A stretch of 64,000 nt of DNA from NCBI GenBank assembly GCA_965216515.1, contig OZ244173.1:1302001-1366000 (forward strand), written 5' to 3'. A program made the translations under genes and the position numbers. Origin of the DNA: CAXMRP01 sp965216515. Its GTDB lineage: Bacteria; Pseudomonadota; Alphaproteobacteria; Rhizobiales; Afifellaceae. The notes under the pieces were generated by a model that was given only the letters and a program-made list of their open reading frames with translations, made no database searches and had not been told where the DNA came from. How positions within the stretch are numbered: position 1 is the stretch's first letter; each line of letters opens with the position of its first letter. Below are positions 1 to 11,572 of this stretch, in pieces.

Positions 1-200
1 GAAATCATCTAACCGCCCGGAATGCTGTTCCGGGAATTCGTACCCCGTATCCGGCGCGCCTGCGCCCCATCACCGCCACAACTATGCCGTCATCGGTCTG
101 TGCCGGCAAGTGGTGAATTTCCCGCTCGCCCGGCCGGACTGCCGGTCAGGCGGCGCGATACGGATGGCGTGGCGCCGGCAATGTCGCCGGATCGGGCATG

Positions 201-229
201 AAAACGCCGCCGGTGCGCCACCGGCGGCG
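201..229 (-). terminator. Rho-independent terminator of the cold-shock gene
   Basis: Two perfectly complementary 11-base arms (205-215 and 219-229) are separated by a 3-base loop. On the minus strand the hairpin is followed directly by TTTT (the aaaa at 201-204). It lies about 30 bp beyond the stop codon of the cold-shock gene and fits an intrinsic terminator for that transcript. Confidence 0.85.
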
Positions 230-256
230 GATATTCGCGCTTGCCGTCGTGATTGG

Positions 257-469
257 TCAGCCGAGCTGAATGTTGATGGCCTGCGGACCGCGACCGCGGC
301 GGTCTTCCTCGACTTCGAAGCTGACCTTGTCGCCCTCATTGGGGGCCGGCAGGCCCGAGCGCTCCAGCGCCGTGATATGGACGAACACGTCCTTGCCGCC
401 GTCTTCGGGTGTAATGAAGCCGAAACCCCGTGTCGTGTTGAAAAACTTGATGGTGCCATTGCGGCGCAT
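257..469 (-). CDS. Cold-shock protein (CspA family)
   Basis: This 70-residue protein is a single cold-shock OB-fold domain that binds single-stranded RNA or DNA and acts as an RNA chaperone. The RNP1-like motif GFGFI and the RNP2-like motif DVFVHI are both present, after the usual start GTIKFFN. The ATG at 469 was chosen over an in-frame start at 583 because it has an AAGGA ribosome-binding site and gives the normal family length. The gene has its own intrinsic terminator, so it is probably monocistronic. Alphaproteobacteria usually carry several csp paralogues, so no specific symbol is given. Confidence 0.93.
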   Translation of the reverse strand: MRRNGTIKFFNTTRGFGFITPEDGGKDVFVHITALERSGLPAPNEGDKVSFEVEEDRRGRGPQAINIQLG

Positions 470-939
470 GGAAAGTCCTTTCCCGTCAAATTCTTGGATC
501 GTCATATCCGACCGGCCCGTCCCCGTGGCTTCCGCGCCTCTTGTCCACCAACCACGCCGGATCTCAGAAATTGGGAAAGGCAAATCCTGCGCTTTCTAGG
601 CAGCGAAAGAACAGGCTGTATCCAACCGCAAGTCCGAGGGCGCACCCATCCAAAACTGTGCGCCGATGGCTGATATGCAGCGGAAATCGGGCCATTGCAA
701 GGCATTTGCCGGGCAAATCGGAGGAGGTGGTTACCGTTAAAATTGTCTCAAACCCGCCCGTCGGCGCCGGCGGACGCGGATCCGGGCGCCCGTCGCGGCC
801 GGCCATTCAGCCGGCGCCCGCGCAGGCGCAGGGAAAAGGAAAAAAACACATGCCGGTGATGCACTTGCCACTGGAAACGTCGCCGCCGCTCCCCATATCC
901 CGCCATGAGATGCACGCAAATCCCGAACCGGTCCGAACC
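470..939. other. Intergenic region upstream of the cold-shock gene
   Basis: This stretch of about 470 bp should hold the promoter and 5' leader of the minus-strand cold-shock gene. Open frames run through it on both strands, but none encodes a recognisable domain. A frame open from 541 leads into the small ORF called at 940-1128, but its upstream part looks like random GC-rich translation. No RNA structure could be assigned with confidence. Confidence 0.4.
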
Positions 940-1128
940 ATGTCCGAGCCCCGCGAGACCCCCGCCCGCGCCGCCGCCGATTCCGCCGCGCCGCCGCAAA
1001 GCTGCGCCAAGGGCGCGCCCGCCTGGCACCGCACCGCCTGCGGCCTCTATCCCAGCGTCACCGACGCCCTGCTGATCGCCATTCCCATCGCCGTCGTGGC
1101 GACCCTGGTCTCGGTGGTCTTCGCCTGA
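940..1128 (+). CDS. Possible small membrane protein, unrecognised
   Basis: If real, this encodes 62 residues: an Ala/Pro-rich polar N-terminal half, two cysteines around residues 24-37, and one C-terminal hydrophobic helix (about residues 45-62, with LLIAIPIAVVATLVSVVF) that ends the protein. A tail-anchored or single-pass membrane protein is the natural reading. The start is uncertain; in-frame ATGs also occur at 850 and 907. I do not recognise the family. The hydrophobic C-terminus is the only sign that it is coding. Confidence 0.35.
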   Translation: MSEPRETPARAAADSAAPPQSCAKGAPAWHRTACGLYPSVTDALLIAIPIAVVATLVSVVFA

Positions 1129-1185
1129 ACCAGCCCGGCGCCTCCAACTCCCAGCGCCCGGGCGCCCTGCGTCCGGACAACCGCG

Positions 1186-2160
1186 TCAGCCGGCGAGCCA
1201 GGCCATCACCGCCAGGATGAAGCGGGCATTGTCGGCCGCGTCCGGCGCGTTCATGCCGAACTTGCGCCCGTTCTGGCCGATCTGGGCGGAAAACGCCCCG
1301 GCCTCGCCGAACACCGCGATGCGCCCGGCGCCGACCTCCATGATCGCCCCCTGCGACCAGCCCGACACATCCTTGCGCGGCGTCTGCGGGGAAAATTTCC
1401 ACGCCTCCTGCGGCAGCAGCACCACGTGCGGCCCCTCCAGCGTCAGCAGCGACACCGCGCCATCGGGCACCGAGAAGGCCTGGCCGGTGAAGGTGACGAA
1501 GCGGTCGACCGGCGGGTCCAGCCCGGCGAACACCGCCGCCGGCAGGTGAAGCCCGAGCGCCGGCGTGAAGGCGAAGCGGGTGGAGCGGCCGATCATCTCC
1601 ACGGCAAAGCCGTTCTGAAAGCCGAAGCCGAAGGCCGCCGCCAACTCCGCCGCCGCGCCGGCGAACGGCATGTGGTCGGCGATGAGCAGCAGCCGCCCGC
1701 CGCCCTCCACCCAGGCGCGCACCGCCGCGATCTCGGCAGCCGTGAAGGCGGAGGCCACCGGCAGCCGCCAGTTGCCGACATTGGAGGGGTGCAGCGCGTT
1801 GGCGACCACCAGCACGTCGATGCCGGCCAGCGCATCGGCCGAAAACGCCGTGTCGCCGGCCCGCACCCGGTAGCCGTCGGCGGCGAGCAAAGCGGCGAAG
1901 GGCGCATAGCGGCCGTCGCCGGTGTGGAAGTTTTCGTGCGCGGCGTCGATGGCCACCACCGGCCCGGCGCCTGCTTCAAAGCGCGGCGCGGCGATCTCGG
2001 GCCGGAAATCCGGGTCGGAGCGCTGCTGGGCATGGGCGGGGGCGGCGAGGAGGGCGCAGAAGAGCGCGGCCCAAAGGCCGGGCAAACGCCTGCGGCGCGG
2101 CCGGGGCGGTCGACCTGGCCAGAGCTTGCGGTGCGTCATCGAGGGACGGAACATCTCCAT
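1186..2160 (-). CDS. Exported DUF4350-like protein
   Basis: The protein has 324 residues. An N-terminal signal segment (Arg-rich start, then LPGLWAALFCALLAAPAHA, cleavage near residue 45) indicates export. The rest looks like the DUF4350 / class I glutamine-amidotransferase-like fold: an early IDAAHENFHT segment, a DVLVVANALH strand, then RAWVEGGGRLLLIADHMP and later GRIAVFGEAGAFSAQ. These are typical of periplasmic proteins annotated DUF4350 whose biochemical role is unknown. It stands alone between the cold-shock gene and the first R-M island. The start could also be the ATG at 2139. Family assignment is from memory of conserved segments. Confidence 0.7.
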   Translation of the reverse strand: MEMFRPSMTHRKLWPGRPPRPRRRRLPGLWAALFCALLAAPAHAQQRSDPDFRPEIAAPRFEAGAGPVVAIDAAHENFHTGDGRYAPFAALLAADGYRVRAGDTAFSADALAGIDVLVVANALHPSNVGNWRLPVASAFTAAEIAAVRAWVEGGGRLLLIADHMPFAGAAAELAAAFGFGFQNGFAVEMIGRSTRFAFTPALGLHLPAAVFAGLDPPVDRFVTFTGQAFSVPDGAVSLLTLEGPHVVLLPQEAWKFSPQTPRKDVSGWSQGAIMEVGAGRIAVFGEAGAFSAQIGQNGRKFGMNAPDAADNARFILAVMAWLAG

Positions 2161-2379
2161 TGCCCGAACTTAACGGAGCGGGATGGGGAAATCACGGGGG
2201 GATGGGGTGGAAGTCCCGTCCAATCGTTCAAGGCCGCGTGTCGGTCCGGGAGCGCTCCCGCACCGCCACGGCGCCGGCCTGACCGCCCGAAGCTCCGGTG
2301 CGCATCTGGGTCTCTCACCGGCGGGGCACCGGGATAAAGACACAGGCGTAAACGGTACCTCGGGAATTTTTCTATTACA

Positions 2380-2400
2380 AATTCGATCTTGATCCGAATT
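2380..2400. promoter_or_regulatory. Inverted repeat upstream of the first R-M operon
   Basis: Perfect 6-base arms AATTCG and CGAATT flank a 9-base spacer about 50 bp before the vsr start, in an abruptly AT-rich stretch. It may be an operator or promoter-overlapping site for the vsr-M-R operon. No separate controller (C) protein gene is seen, so the binding factor is unknown. Confidence 0.35.
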
Positions 2401-2450
2401 ACTAACACAACGAGATTGCAGGCGAACCTGGCGTCCAGAAACATACGGAT

Positions 2451-2921
2451 ATGACAGACACGCTATCACCGAGCGAGCGAAGTGCCCGTATGGCCGCCAT
2501 TCGAGGACGCGACACAAAACCCGAAATGCGGGTTCGTCGACTCCTACACTCGTGGGGGTTTCGATACCGACTGCACCATAAAACTCTGCCTGGGAAACCG
2601 GATATCGTGTTTCCGGCACGGAACAAAGTTATCTTTGTCCACGGGTGCTTCTGGCACCGTCACCCCGAAACGACATGCCGACTAGCACGCTTGCCAAAAT
2701 CGCGACTGGAGTTCTGGCTCCCGAAGCTTGATGCAAACCGGCAGCGCGATTTAACGAATCAGTCCAAACTGAAAGAGCAAGGTTGGGATGTTTTAGTTGT
2801 TTGGGAATGCGAATTAAGCAATAGTGAACAATTAGAGAACAAACTGCGGGGATTCTTGGAGGAATGTAAATGCGAGCGATCGAGCTGTTTGCAGGTGCGG
2901 GAGGGCTCGGAATTGGAGTGA
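2451..2921 (+). CDS. vsr: Very short patch repair endonuclease (Vsr), copy 1
   Basis: Vsr nicks the strand carrying T in a T:G mismatch within the recognition site of a cognate C5-methyltransferase, starting repair of deaminated 5-methylcytosine. The 156 residues show the opening pattern (SARMAAIRGRDTKPE), the conserved PDIVFP with Asp51, and the FVHGCFWHRH block with His64 and His69, which correspond to E. coli Vsr catalytic residues. The last 52 bp overlap the following methyltransferase start, so the two are translationally coupled. It is the first gene of a vsr-methyltransferase-nuclease operon that is AT-richer than the flanking DNA, suggesting horizontal acquisition. Confidence 0.95.
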   Translation: MTDTLSPSERSARMAAIRGRDTKPEMRVRRLLHSWGFRYRLHHKTLPGKPDIVFPARNKVIFVHGCFWHRHPETTCRLARLPKSRLEFWLPKLDANRQRDLTNQSKLKEQGWDVLVVWECELSNSEQLENKLRGFLEECKCERSSCLQVREGSELE

Positions 2922-4060
2922 GCAGGGCAGGCTTTTGCCCGGTTGAGATAATCGAGTGGGACCGGTGGTGCTGTGACTCAATTCGAGAAAACCGCGCAGC
3001 GCGGGTAGATGTACTAAGCAACTGGCCAGAGCCGAAAGAAAGTGACGTAAGAGAGATCAATTTTCAAGGCTATGAAAATAGGATAGAGCTTGTTACTGGC
3101 GGGCCGCCATGCCAGCCGTTCTCATTAGGTGGAAGGCATCGGGGAAACGCCGACAAGCGAGATATGTGGCCGGAAGCGGTCCGTGTCGTCCGAGAGGTTA
3201 AGCCGTTAGCGTTTGTATTTGAGAATGTTAAAGGCTTAACGCGCGCTAGTTTCGCCTCATATTTGGCGTATATTGTTCATCAACTAAGTTATCCAGATAT
3301 TATTCGCAACAATAGAGAGGATTGGCAGAAACATCTCGAGCGTTTAGAGCAACATCACAGCGCGAGATCAACTGCGCCGTCCGGATCGTCTTACAATGTA
3401 GTTTTTCGCACGCTCAATGCGGCTAATTATGGTGTACCTCAGCGCCGAGAGCGTGTTGTATTCGTTGGATTTCGCGATGATTTGGGTATAGAGTGGAGTT
3501 TCCCACCTTCGACACATTCTTTAGATGCACTTGTTTGGGATCAAGTCCACAATATAGACTATTGGGAAGAAAACAACGTGCCCCGCGCTGAGCGTAGAAC
3601 ACCTCCCCATCTCTACGCTCGGGCGAAACGATTGAAATACCGTCCACCTACCGCTAGGTGGCGGACGGTGCGTGAAGCTTTGGAAGGCCTCCCTGATCCA
3701 GAGCGGCAACCCTCGGCGGCAAAAAGGATTCGAGATCATCGCTTGCAATCTGGGGCTAGATCCTATCCGGGTCATACGGGAAGTCCAATGGACGAGCCAG
3801 CGAAGACCTTAAAGGCAGGGGTTCACGGGGTGCCCGGCGGCGAGAACATGTTGGCACGTGCGGATGGAAGTGTCCGGTATTTTACGGTTCGCGAGAGCGC
3901 TCGCCTGCAAACCTTTCCGGAAGACTATCGATTTCATGGATCATGGACGGAGGTGATGCGGCAGCTTGGCAATGCAGTTCCCGTTGATCTAGCAAATGTC
4001 GTCGCGAACAATGTAGCCAAACACCTTAAAAATACCGCACGCGCGGATGTGAGTATATGA
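2870..4060 (+). CDS. DNA (cytosine-5)-methyltransferase of the Eco29kI-like system
   Basis: This 396-residue type II modification enzyme uses AdoMet to methylate cytosine C5 in its recognition site. Motif I is FAGAGG (residues 7-12), motif IV is PPCQPFS with catalytic Cys81, motif VI is ENV (118-120), motif VIII is QRRER, and motif X lies near QLGNAVP close to the C-terminus; the variable target-recognition region precedes RESARLQTFP. The ATG at 2870 follows a GGAGGA site at good spacing inside the 3' end of vsr. Its stop overlaps the start of the Eco29kI-type nuclease by four bases (ATGA). By association the target is probably CCGCGG, the known Eco29kI site, which is inference. Confidence 0.95.
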   Translation: MRAIELFAGAGGLGIGVSRAGFCPVEIIEWDRWCCDSIRENRAARVDVLSNWPEPKESDVREINFQGYENRIELVTGGPPCQPFSLGGRHRGNADKRDMWPEAVRVVREVKPLAFVFENVKGLTRASFASYLAYIVHQLSYPDIIRNNREDWQKHLERLEQHHSARSTAPSGSSYNVVFRTLNAANYGVPQRRERVVFVGFRDDLGIEWSFPPSTHSLDALVWDQVHNIDYWEENNVPRAERRTPPHLYARAKRLKYRPPTARWRTVREALEGLPDPERQPSAAKRIRDHRLQSGARSYPGHTGSPMDEPAKTLKAGVHGVPGGENMLARADGSVRYFTVRESARLQTFPEDYRFHGSWTEVMRQLGNAVPVDLANVVANNVAKHLKNTARADVSI

Positions 4061-4815
4061 AAGGCTATCGAGAATTCGAATTTGACCTGCCGTCGGCGTT
4101 ATTAACCAGACTCACGTCGGTACTGGACGAGATGGAAGCTGAAATTCTGTCGCCGGAATATCTGGCAAATGTGCCTGAGACTCAAGGGGTTTATCAGCTT
4201 CTGCTCGAGAATAAGCCGGTATATATAGGTAAAACGGACGCCGAAGCCGGTTTAAACAAGCGCTTGATTCGACACAGTCGAAAAATACTTCACCGCAAGA
4301 GTCTTGAGCCCACCAACGTCGAATTCAAGGCCGTGAGAGTTTATGTATTTACTGCGATGGATTTGGAATCTGACCTGATTCACTACTACGGCGGAGTGAG
4401 ATCGCTCGCTTGGAATGGCAGCGGATTTGGATCAAACGATCCGGGCAGGAGGCGCGACTCAACCCGAGTCGATGATGAAAATTTCGACGCCATTTATCCT
4501 ATAGATATTGACCGAGAGCTATCCTTCACCATTCAGGAAGGCGAAACGGCCGCTTCGGCCTCGGCTCGCTTAAAGAACGAGCTACCTTATGTATTTCGAT
4601 ATCAAAATGCGGGCGGGCGTTCCCGGAAAGCGCATCCCGACTTCGAAACTACTATCTTAGCTGCCCTTAGCGGCCCTACCACCGCTCGCCAAGCGGTGTC
4701 ACATATAGTTTCCAGTCTTCCAAGTGGTTGGCAAGCCACAGGATTGCCCGGATATGTCATAGCTTACAAAGAACACGTAGTGTATCCGAAGTCCGAGGTT
4801 ATTGTGCGGTCATAA
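4057..4815 (+). CDS. Type II restriction endonuclease, Eco29kI family (GIY-YIG)
   Basis: This 252-residue nuclease has a GIY-YIG catalytic core: GVY (44-46), VYIGKT (55-60) and the following KRLIRHSRKI segment with its Arg and His. The later GSGFGSNDPGRRRDST stretch is typical of the Eco29kI/NgoMIII family, whose members cut CCGCGG as homodimers. Translation is coupled to the methyltransferase through an ATGA overlap, so modification is made before restriction. The gene appears full length. Recognition of CCGCGG is inferred from the family; that hexamer does occur in this window, for example near 30392 and 48072, so it must be methylated if the system is active. Confidence 0.9.
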   Translation: MKGYREFEFDLPSALLTRLTSVLDEMEAEILSPEYLANVPETQGVYQLLLENKPVYIGKTDAEAGLNKRLIRHSRKILHRKSLEPTNVEFKAVRVYVFTAMDLESDLIHYYGGVRSLAWNGSGFGSNDPGRRRDSTRVDDENFDAIYPIDIDRELSFTIQEGETAASASARLKNELPYVFRYQNAGGRSRKAHPDFETTILAALSGPTTARQAVSHIVSSLPSGWQATGLPGYVIAYKEHVVYPKSEVIVRS

Positions 4816-4875
4816 CCCTGCCCCTCGGCTTCTCCGTCCGCCCCGCCATCGTCTCAATCCGCACCACCCTCGCTG

Positions 4876-4900
4876 TATCCTCGGGACAAGCCCGAGGATA
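4876..4900. repeat. Palindromic repeat element (REP-like)
   Basis: Perfect 10-base arms (TATCCTCGGG and CCCGAGGATA) with a 5-base loop lie between the nuclease stop and the uvrB stop. A third half-copy (CCCGAGGATGACG) follows near 4918. Elements reading CCTCGGG...CCCGAGG are a familiar dispersed intergenic repeat of alphaproteobacteria. It may also separate the two convergent transcripts, although there is no T-run. Confidence 0.65.
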
Positions 4901-4961
4901 ACGAAGGCAGGGGCCGCCCGAGGATGACGATCGGGGATGCTACGCGAGGCTGACAAACCGC

Positions 4962-8069
<3,108 letters not shown>

Positions 8070-8192
8070 GGGACCAATATGGCGCGGCGGAAGGGATTCG
8101 CAAAGGGCGCGGGGGACAGCCCGCCATCAGACAACTGACAGGAGATGTCAGGAGGGGTTGGCCTGCTTGAACCATTGATTTAAATTTTACAA

Positions 8193-9125
8193 ATGCTCGA
8201 CACCCCAGTATTCAAGATTCTTGCAAGAAACGACACCGGGCGAGCACCTGGTCACCAAGGGGGCATTGTAATACCAAGAGACATCGAAGATTTTTTTCCC
8301 GATGTGATAGGAGAGATTACGCCCCTTTCGCCGACGGCTGATGTGTCGATTGTCGCCGATCTGTTGATTGATACGCAATATGTGGGAACAGTCGACACCC
8401 GCTACCAATATCAGACTTGGGGAGGCACACGTTCCCCAGAACGGCGACTAACAGGCGGCCTTGGGCTATTGAGAGGTCAAGCCGCACCGGGCGATATGAT
8501 TTTGTTCTCCCGCGATCTCGGACAACCTCGAAGAATGACGCTTACACTGGTGAGGAAAGACACGCCCGTGTATGATCAAATCGCGCAAACAAATCTCACC
8601 AAACGTTGGGGAATAGTACCGGGCCTTCCCGAACCGACGAGCAATACTGAGATCCGGGCTGCTGAAGATGAAATCGACGCTTTAAGCACTCGTCAATTTA
8701 CATTATTCGATAGCGATCGTTCAGCTATCGAGAAACTAACAAAATTGAAAGCACGAGATACCGCGTTTCGTAAGAAACTGATACAAACATACGGCCCCAC
8801 ATGCCTCGCCAGTGGGGAATTGATGGAAGCTCCCAGTGGTATATTCAATATTGATGCAGCACACATCGTGCCAGTCAAAGCAGGGGGAACAGATGACATT
8901 CGAAATGGATTGCTGCTTTCAAAAGATATTCACTGGGCCTTTGACAAAGGACTATTCTCAATCACAAACAACTATTCGATTGTGTTATCAGAATTTGCCA
9001 GAGTTTCTGAGCATGCCGAAGCGATAAAGAGAGTCGCGGGAGTTGAGATGCAATTTGGGGATGCAGCATTGAGGCCACATGAGAACGCGCTTGCTTGGCA
9101 CCGAAAGAACATTTTCATAAATTAA
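8193..9125 (+). CDS. Type II restriction endonuclease with EcoRII-N (B3-like) and HNH domains
   Basis: The 310-residue protein has an N-terminal block resembling the EcoRII effector/DNA-binding domain (ARNDTGRAPGHQGGIVIP, residues 11-28), a B3-like fold that reads the target sequence. The C-terminal half carries an HNH nuclease: AAHIVP with His224, then RNGLLLS with Asn238 and HWAFD with His247. It is thus a fused recognition-plus-cleavage enzyme rather than the EcoRII catalytic fold. It converges on a second vsr with an 11-bp overlap of stops, and the partner methyltransferase resembles M.EcoRII/Dcm. The likely target is CCWGG or a related site (inference). Base composition is AT-richer than uvrB. 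Confidence 0.85.
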   Translation: MLDTPVFKILARNDTGRAPGHQGGIVIPRDIEDFFPDVIGEITPLSPTADVSIVADLLIDTQYVGTVDTRYQYQTWGGTRSPERRLTGGLGLLRGQAAPGDMILFSRDLGQPRRMTLTLVRKDTPVYDQIAQTNLTKRWGIVPGLPEPTSNTEIRAAEDEIDALSTRQFTLFDSDRSAIEKLTKLKARDTAFRKKLIQTYGPTCLASGELMEAPSGIFNIDAAHIVPVKAGGTDDIRNGLLLSKDIHWAFDKGLFSITNNYSIVLSEFARVSEHAEAIKRVAGVEMQFGDAALRPHENALAWHRKNIFIN

Positions 9126-9513
9126 CTTGTTCTATGATTTTGTTTCCATGTGATTTAATTTCACACTCCCACATAACCAATACTTTCCAACCTAGTTTCA
9201 GAATATCTTCATAGTGCAACTTGTCGCGCTCCACATTCCCCTTGATTTTCTTTTGCCAAAACTCCCTTCGCGTTTTCGGCCATTTGAAATTCTTGCAGTC
9301 ATGGCAGTGCCAAAAGCAGCCATGAACGAAAATCACTGTTTTGTACTTCGGCAGCACGATGTCGGGTTCCCCGGGCAAGTTTTTCACGTGCAACCGGTAT
9401 CGATAGCCTGCCCTGTGCAGTGCCCGACGAACGATCATCTCCGGCTTCGTATCCTTGCCCCGTATGCCGGACATCATCCGGCTGCGAGTTTTCGGATCGA
9501 CAATGTCGACCAT
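9115..9513 (-). CDS. vsr: Very short patch repair endonuclease (Vsr), copy 2
   Basis: This 132-residue Vsr keeps the same catalytic positions as copy 1: Asp51 in PDIVLP, and His64 and His69 in FVHGCFWHCH, after SGIRGKDTKPE. Its start lies one base after the stop of the upstream Dcm-like methyltransferase, so the pair is co-transcribed like E. coli dcm-vsr. Its 3' end overlaps the convergent HNH nuclease gene by 11 bp. The sequence differs clearly from the first Vsr of the window, so the two came with separate R-M systems rather than by recent duplication. Confidence 0.95.
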   Translation of the reverse strand: MVDIVDPKTRSRMMSGIRGKDTKPEMIVRRALHRAGYRYRLHVKNLPGEPDIVLPKYKTVIFVHGCFWHCHDCKNFKWPKTRREFWQKKIKGNVERDKLHYEDILKLGWKVLVMWECEIKSHGNKIIEQVNL

Positions 9514-9514
9514 C

Positions 9515-10759
9515 TCAGGCTGCCTTCGCTTGCCTTTTCATAGCAAGCTCGAGGAACGGTTCCATGTGCTTCGCAACCGCCCTGACGGCCGGCACACAAA
9601 CGGAATTGCCAAACTGCTTGTAGGCCTGCGTGTCGGACACCGGTATCCTGAATTCTCGACCGAAAGGCTCCTCAAACCCCATAAGGCGGGCGCATTCGCG
9701 CGGAGTCAGCCGCCGCGGATTTTTGCCCTGCTGTTCGACCAGTATTTCCGATCCGTCCTTGTAGTAGCGGGCCGACAAGGTCCGCGCGACATCGCCCGGG
9801 CCGACGAGGCCAAAACCGAATCCGTTGCCCCTAGCGCGGTGCTTCTCGGCATATTTCTGAAGATAGTTCCACAGATGGTCGCTTAACGTGTATTTGTCCG
9901 AAACCCGACCAATATTGCCAGCGGTATAGTGCTTGTCGGGCGCCTCAGAACCATCCTCCGGATGAAAGATCATTTCAAGTTTCGGCCCCTTGTCCGGGTC
10001 GGGCATCGAAAAATCGTCAAATGAGAACCCGCAATCCTCCCGAAAGCCGACGATGAAAATGCGTTCGCGGTGCTGCGGCAACCAAGCCTTGGCGTTAATG
10101 ATCCTGAAATCGATTGTGTAGCCAAGATCATCCTCCAGAACACTTCGAATTGTCGCAAATGTTCGTCCCTTGTCATGGCTCACCAAATTCTTGACGTTCT
10201 CCAGCAGGAATGCAGCAGGCCGATGAAACGCGATGATCCTTTGGACATCAAAAAAGAGAGTCCCCTGTGTATCGCACGCAAATCCGTGCGGCCGGTTTAG
10301 TGCGTTTTTCTTTGATACACCAGCAATCGAAAAAGGCTGGCAGGGAAATCCGGCCAAAAGGACGTCGTGCCTGGGAATATCCTTTTCATCAATCCTAGTG
10401 ATATCTCCTCTTACCTCGTGTTTGTCGTTCGGGAAATTCTTTTGATAGGTCAGCTTGGCATACCTGTCCCATTCGCTGGTAAATACGCATTTCCCGCCAA
10501 TGCTTTCGAACCCTAGACGCAATCCTCCGATGCCGGCGAAAAGGTCAATGAACCGGAATGCCGATTCTCGGTCCGCCTTGTTCCCAACACTTCCGGACTT
10601 GATCAGGACAAGCCCATTCAACGCCGCCAGTTCGCAAGCCCTAGGCGCTCCTACGCCCTTTTCGTACCGATAGATCGTTCGTTCCGAAACCTGAAGAAAA
10701 TTTGCAATTTCGGGGATTGTCAGCCCTGTTCGCACACGCAATTTCGAAAAGTCCGACAT
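9515..10759 (-). CDS. Dcm/EcoRII-like cytosine-5 methyltransferase with N-terminal HTH
   Basis: The 414 residues comprise an XRE-type helix-turn-helix (about 10-45, SERTIYRYEKGVGAP) and a C5-methyltransferase: motif I DLFAGIGGLRLGF (72-84), catalytic Cys140 in GFPCQPFS, motif VI ENVK, motif VIII QHRERIF, and the C-terminal RLTPRECARLMGFE ... QFGNSV that is very like Dcm and M.EcoRII (CCWGG). Methyltransferases of this kind can repress their own promoter through the N-terminal HTH, so this protein may serve as both modification enzyme and regulator. The ATG at 10759 is preferred over a GTG 15 bp upstream because a GGAAGGGGGG tract lies just before it. Confidence 0.93.
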   Translation of the reverse strand: MSDFSKLRVRTGLTIPEIANFLQVSERTIYRYEKGVGAPRACELAALNGLVLIKSGSVGNKADRESAFRFIDLFAGIGGLRLGFESIGGKCVFTSEWDRYAKLTYQKNFPNDKHEVRGDITRIDEKDIPRHDVLLAGFPCQPFSIAGVSKKNALNRPHGFACDTQGTLFFDVQRIIAFHRPAAFLLENVKNLVSHDKGRTFATIRSVLEDDLGYTIDFRIINAKAWLPQHRERIFIVGFREDCGFSFDDFSMPDPDKGPKLEMIFHPEDGSEAPDKHYTAGNIGRVSDKYTLSDHLWNYLQKYAEKHRARGNGFGFGLVGPGDVARTLSARYYKDGSEILVEQQGKNPRRLTPRECARLMGFEEPFGREFRIPVSDTQAYKQFGNSVCVPAVRAVAKHMEPFLELAMKRQAKAA

Positions 10760-10841
10760 TCCCCCCCCTTCCACCGGCGAATCAGTCTCACTGGGAATTT
10801 CGTTGACAGAATGACAAAGTAGGTCAAAATTGTAAACAGTT

Positions 10842-10858
10842 TGTTCCTATTATGTTCC
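10842..10858. promoter_or_regulatory. Direct repeat upstream of the HTH-methyltransferase
   Basis: Two TGTTCC half-sites (10842-10847 and 10853-10858) are spaced 11 bp apart, about one helical turn, 80-100 bp upstream of the methyltransferase start in an AT-rich region. They are a candidate binding site for the HTH domain of that enzyme, or for another regulator. Confidence 0.35.
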
Positions 10859-10879
10859 GAAGTTTTTACACTCTCCCCC

Positions 10880-11572
10880 TCACCCCGCGCCCGCGCTCCA
10901 TAAAAGCTTCGCCGCCATCGCCGCCAGGAAGGTCAGCACGAGCCGGTCGAAGGCGGCCGGGCTCATGCGCCGGGCCAGCCATGCCCCGACCGGCATGCCC
11001 GCCAGCACCGGAACGATTGCCAGAACGCCGTAGAGCGCCCGCTCCCACGTGAGAACGCCGGCCAGGATCGCGGCCGGGATCTGGACCACCAGAAAGGCGC
11101 AGAACAGGGCGGTGATCCCGAAGACGAAATCGTCCCGCGTCAACCTCATGGCGTTCATGTAAGGCCCGCTGACCGGCGCCGATATGCCGGTTGCCCCCTG
11201 CAGGACGCCGGAGGCGAGCCCCACCGGCAGCGCCAACCGCCGCGCCGCGCCTTGGCCCAGAGTGATCGCCGGCACGAACAGCCGCAGGGCGACATAGGCG
11301 ACGACCAGCAGGCCCAGGGTCAGCGTCAGCGCATTTTCCGGCAGCGAAACCAGCAGCCATGTGCCGGCCGCCACGCCGACCCCGCCACCCAGAATCATCG
11401 GCGGTACGAAAGGCAGATTCCGGCGGTTGTCGCGGAACTGCCACAACTGCACGAAGTTGGAGACCGCGTTGGGCGGCAACAGGATCGCCACGGCGAACTC
11501 GACGCCGAAAAACGCCGCGATGGCCGGGACCGCCGCCACCGGTGTCCCCATGCCAGTCGCACCCTTCAACAT
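10880..11572 (-). CDS. Sulfite exporter TauE/SafE family permease
   Basis: This inner-membrane permease of the TauE/SafE (DUF81) family has the family-typical KGATGMGTP early and QGATGISAPVSGPY in the second half, with about seven or eight hydrophobic helices. Members move sulfite, sulfonates or other anions; the substrate here is unknown. The called ATG (230 residues) probably starts too late: the frame continues upstream with PDILPELLVVCLFLTFGG, which looks like the true first helix, but no ATG, GTG or TTG exists before an in-frame stop. Either a rare start (CTG or ATT) is used or a small indel has damaged the 5' end. Confidence 0.85.
   Translation of the reverse strand: MLKGATGMGTPVAAVPAIAAFFGVEFAVAILLPPNAVSNFVQLWQFRDNRRNLPFVPPMILGGGVGVAAGTWLLVSLPENALTLTLGLLVVAYVALRLFVPAITLGQGAARRLALPVGLASGVLQGATGISAPVSGPYMNAMRLTRDDFVFGITALFCAFLVVQIPAAILAGVLTWERALYGVLAIVPVLAGMPVGAWLARRMSPAAFDRLVLTFLAAMAAKLLWSAGAG

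Noticed and set aside
1..200. tRNA or partial gene at the left edge
   Set aside because: No cloverleaf or T-loop consensus and no recognisable domain in any frame.
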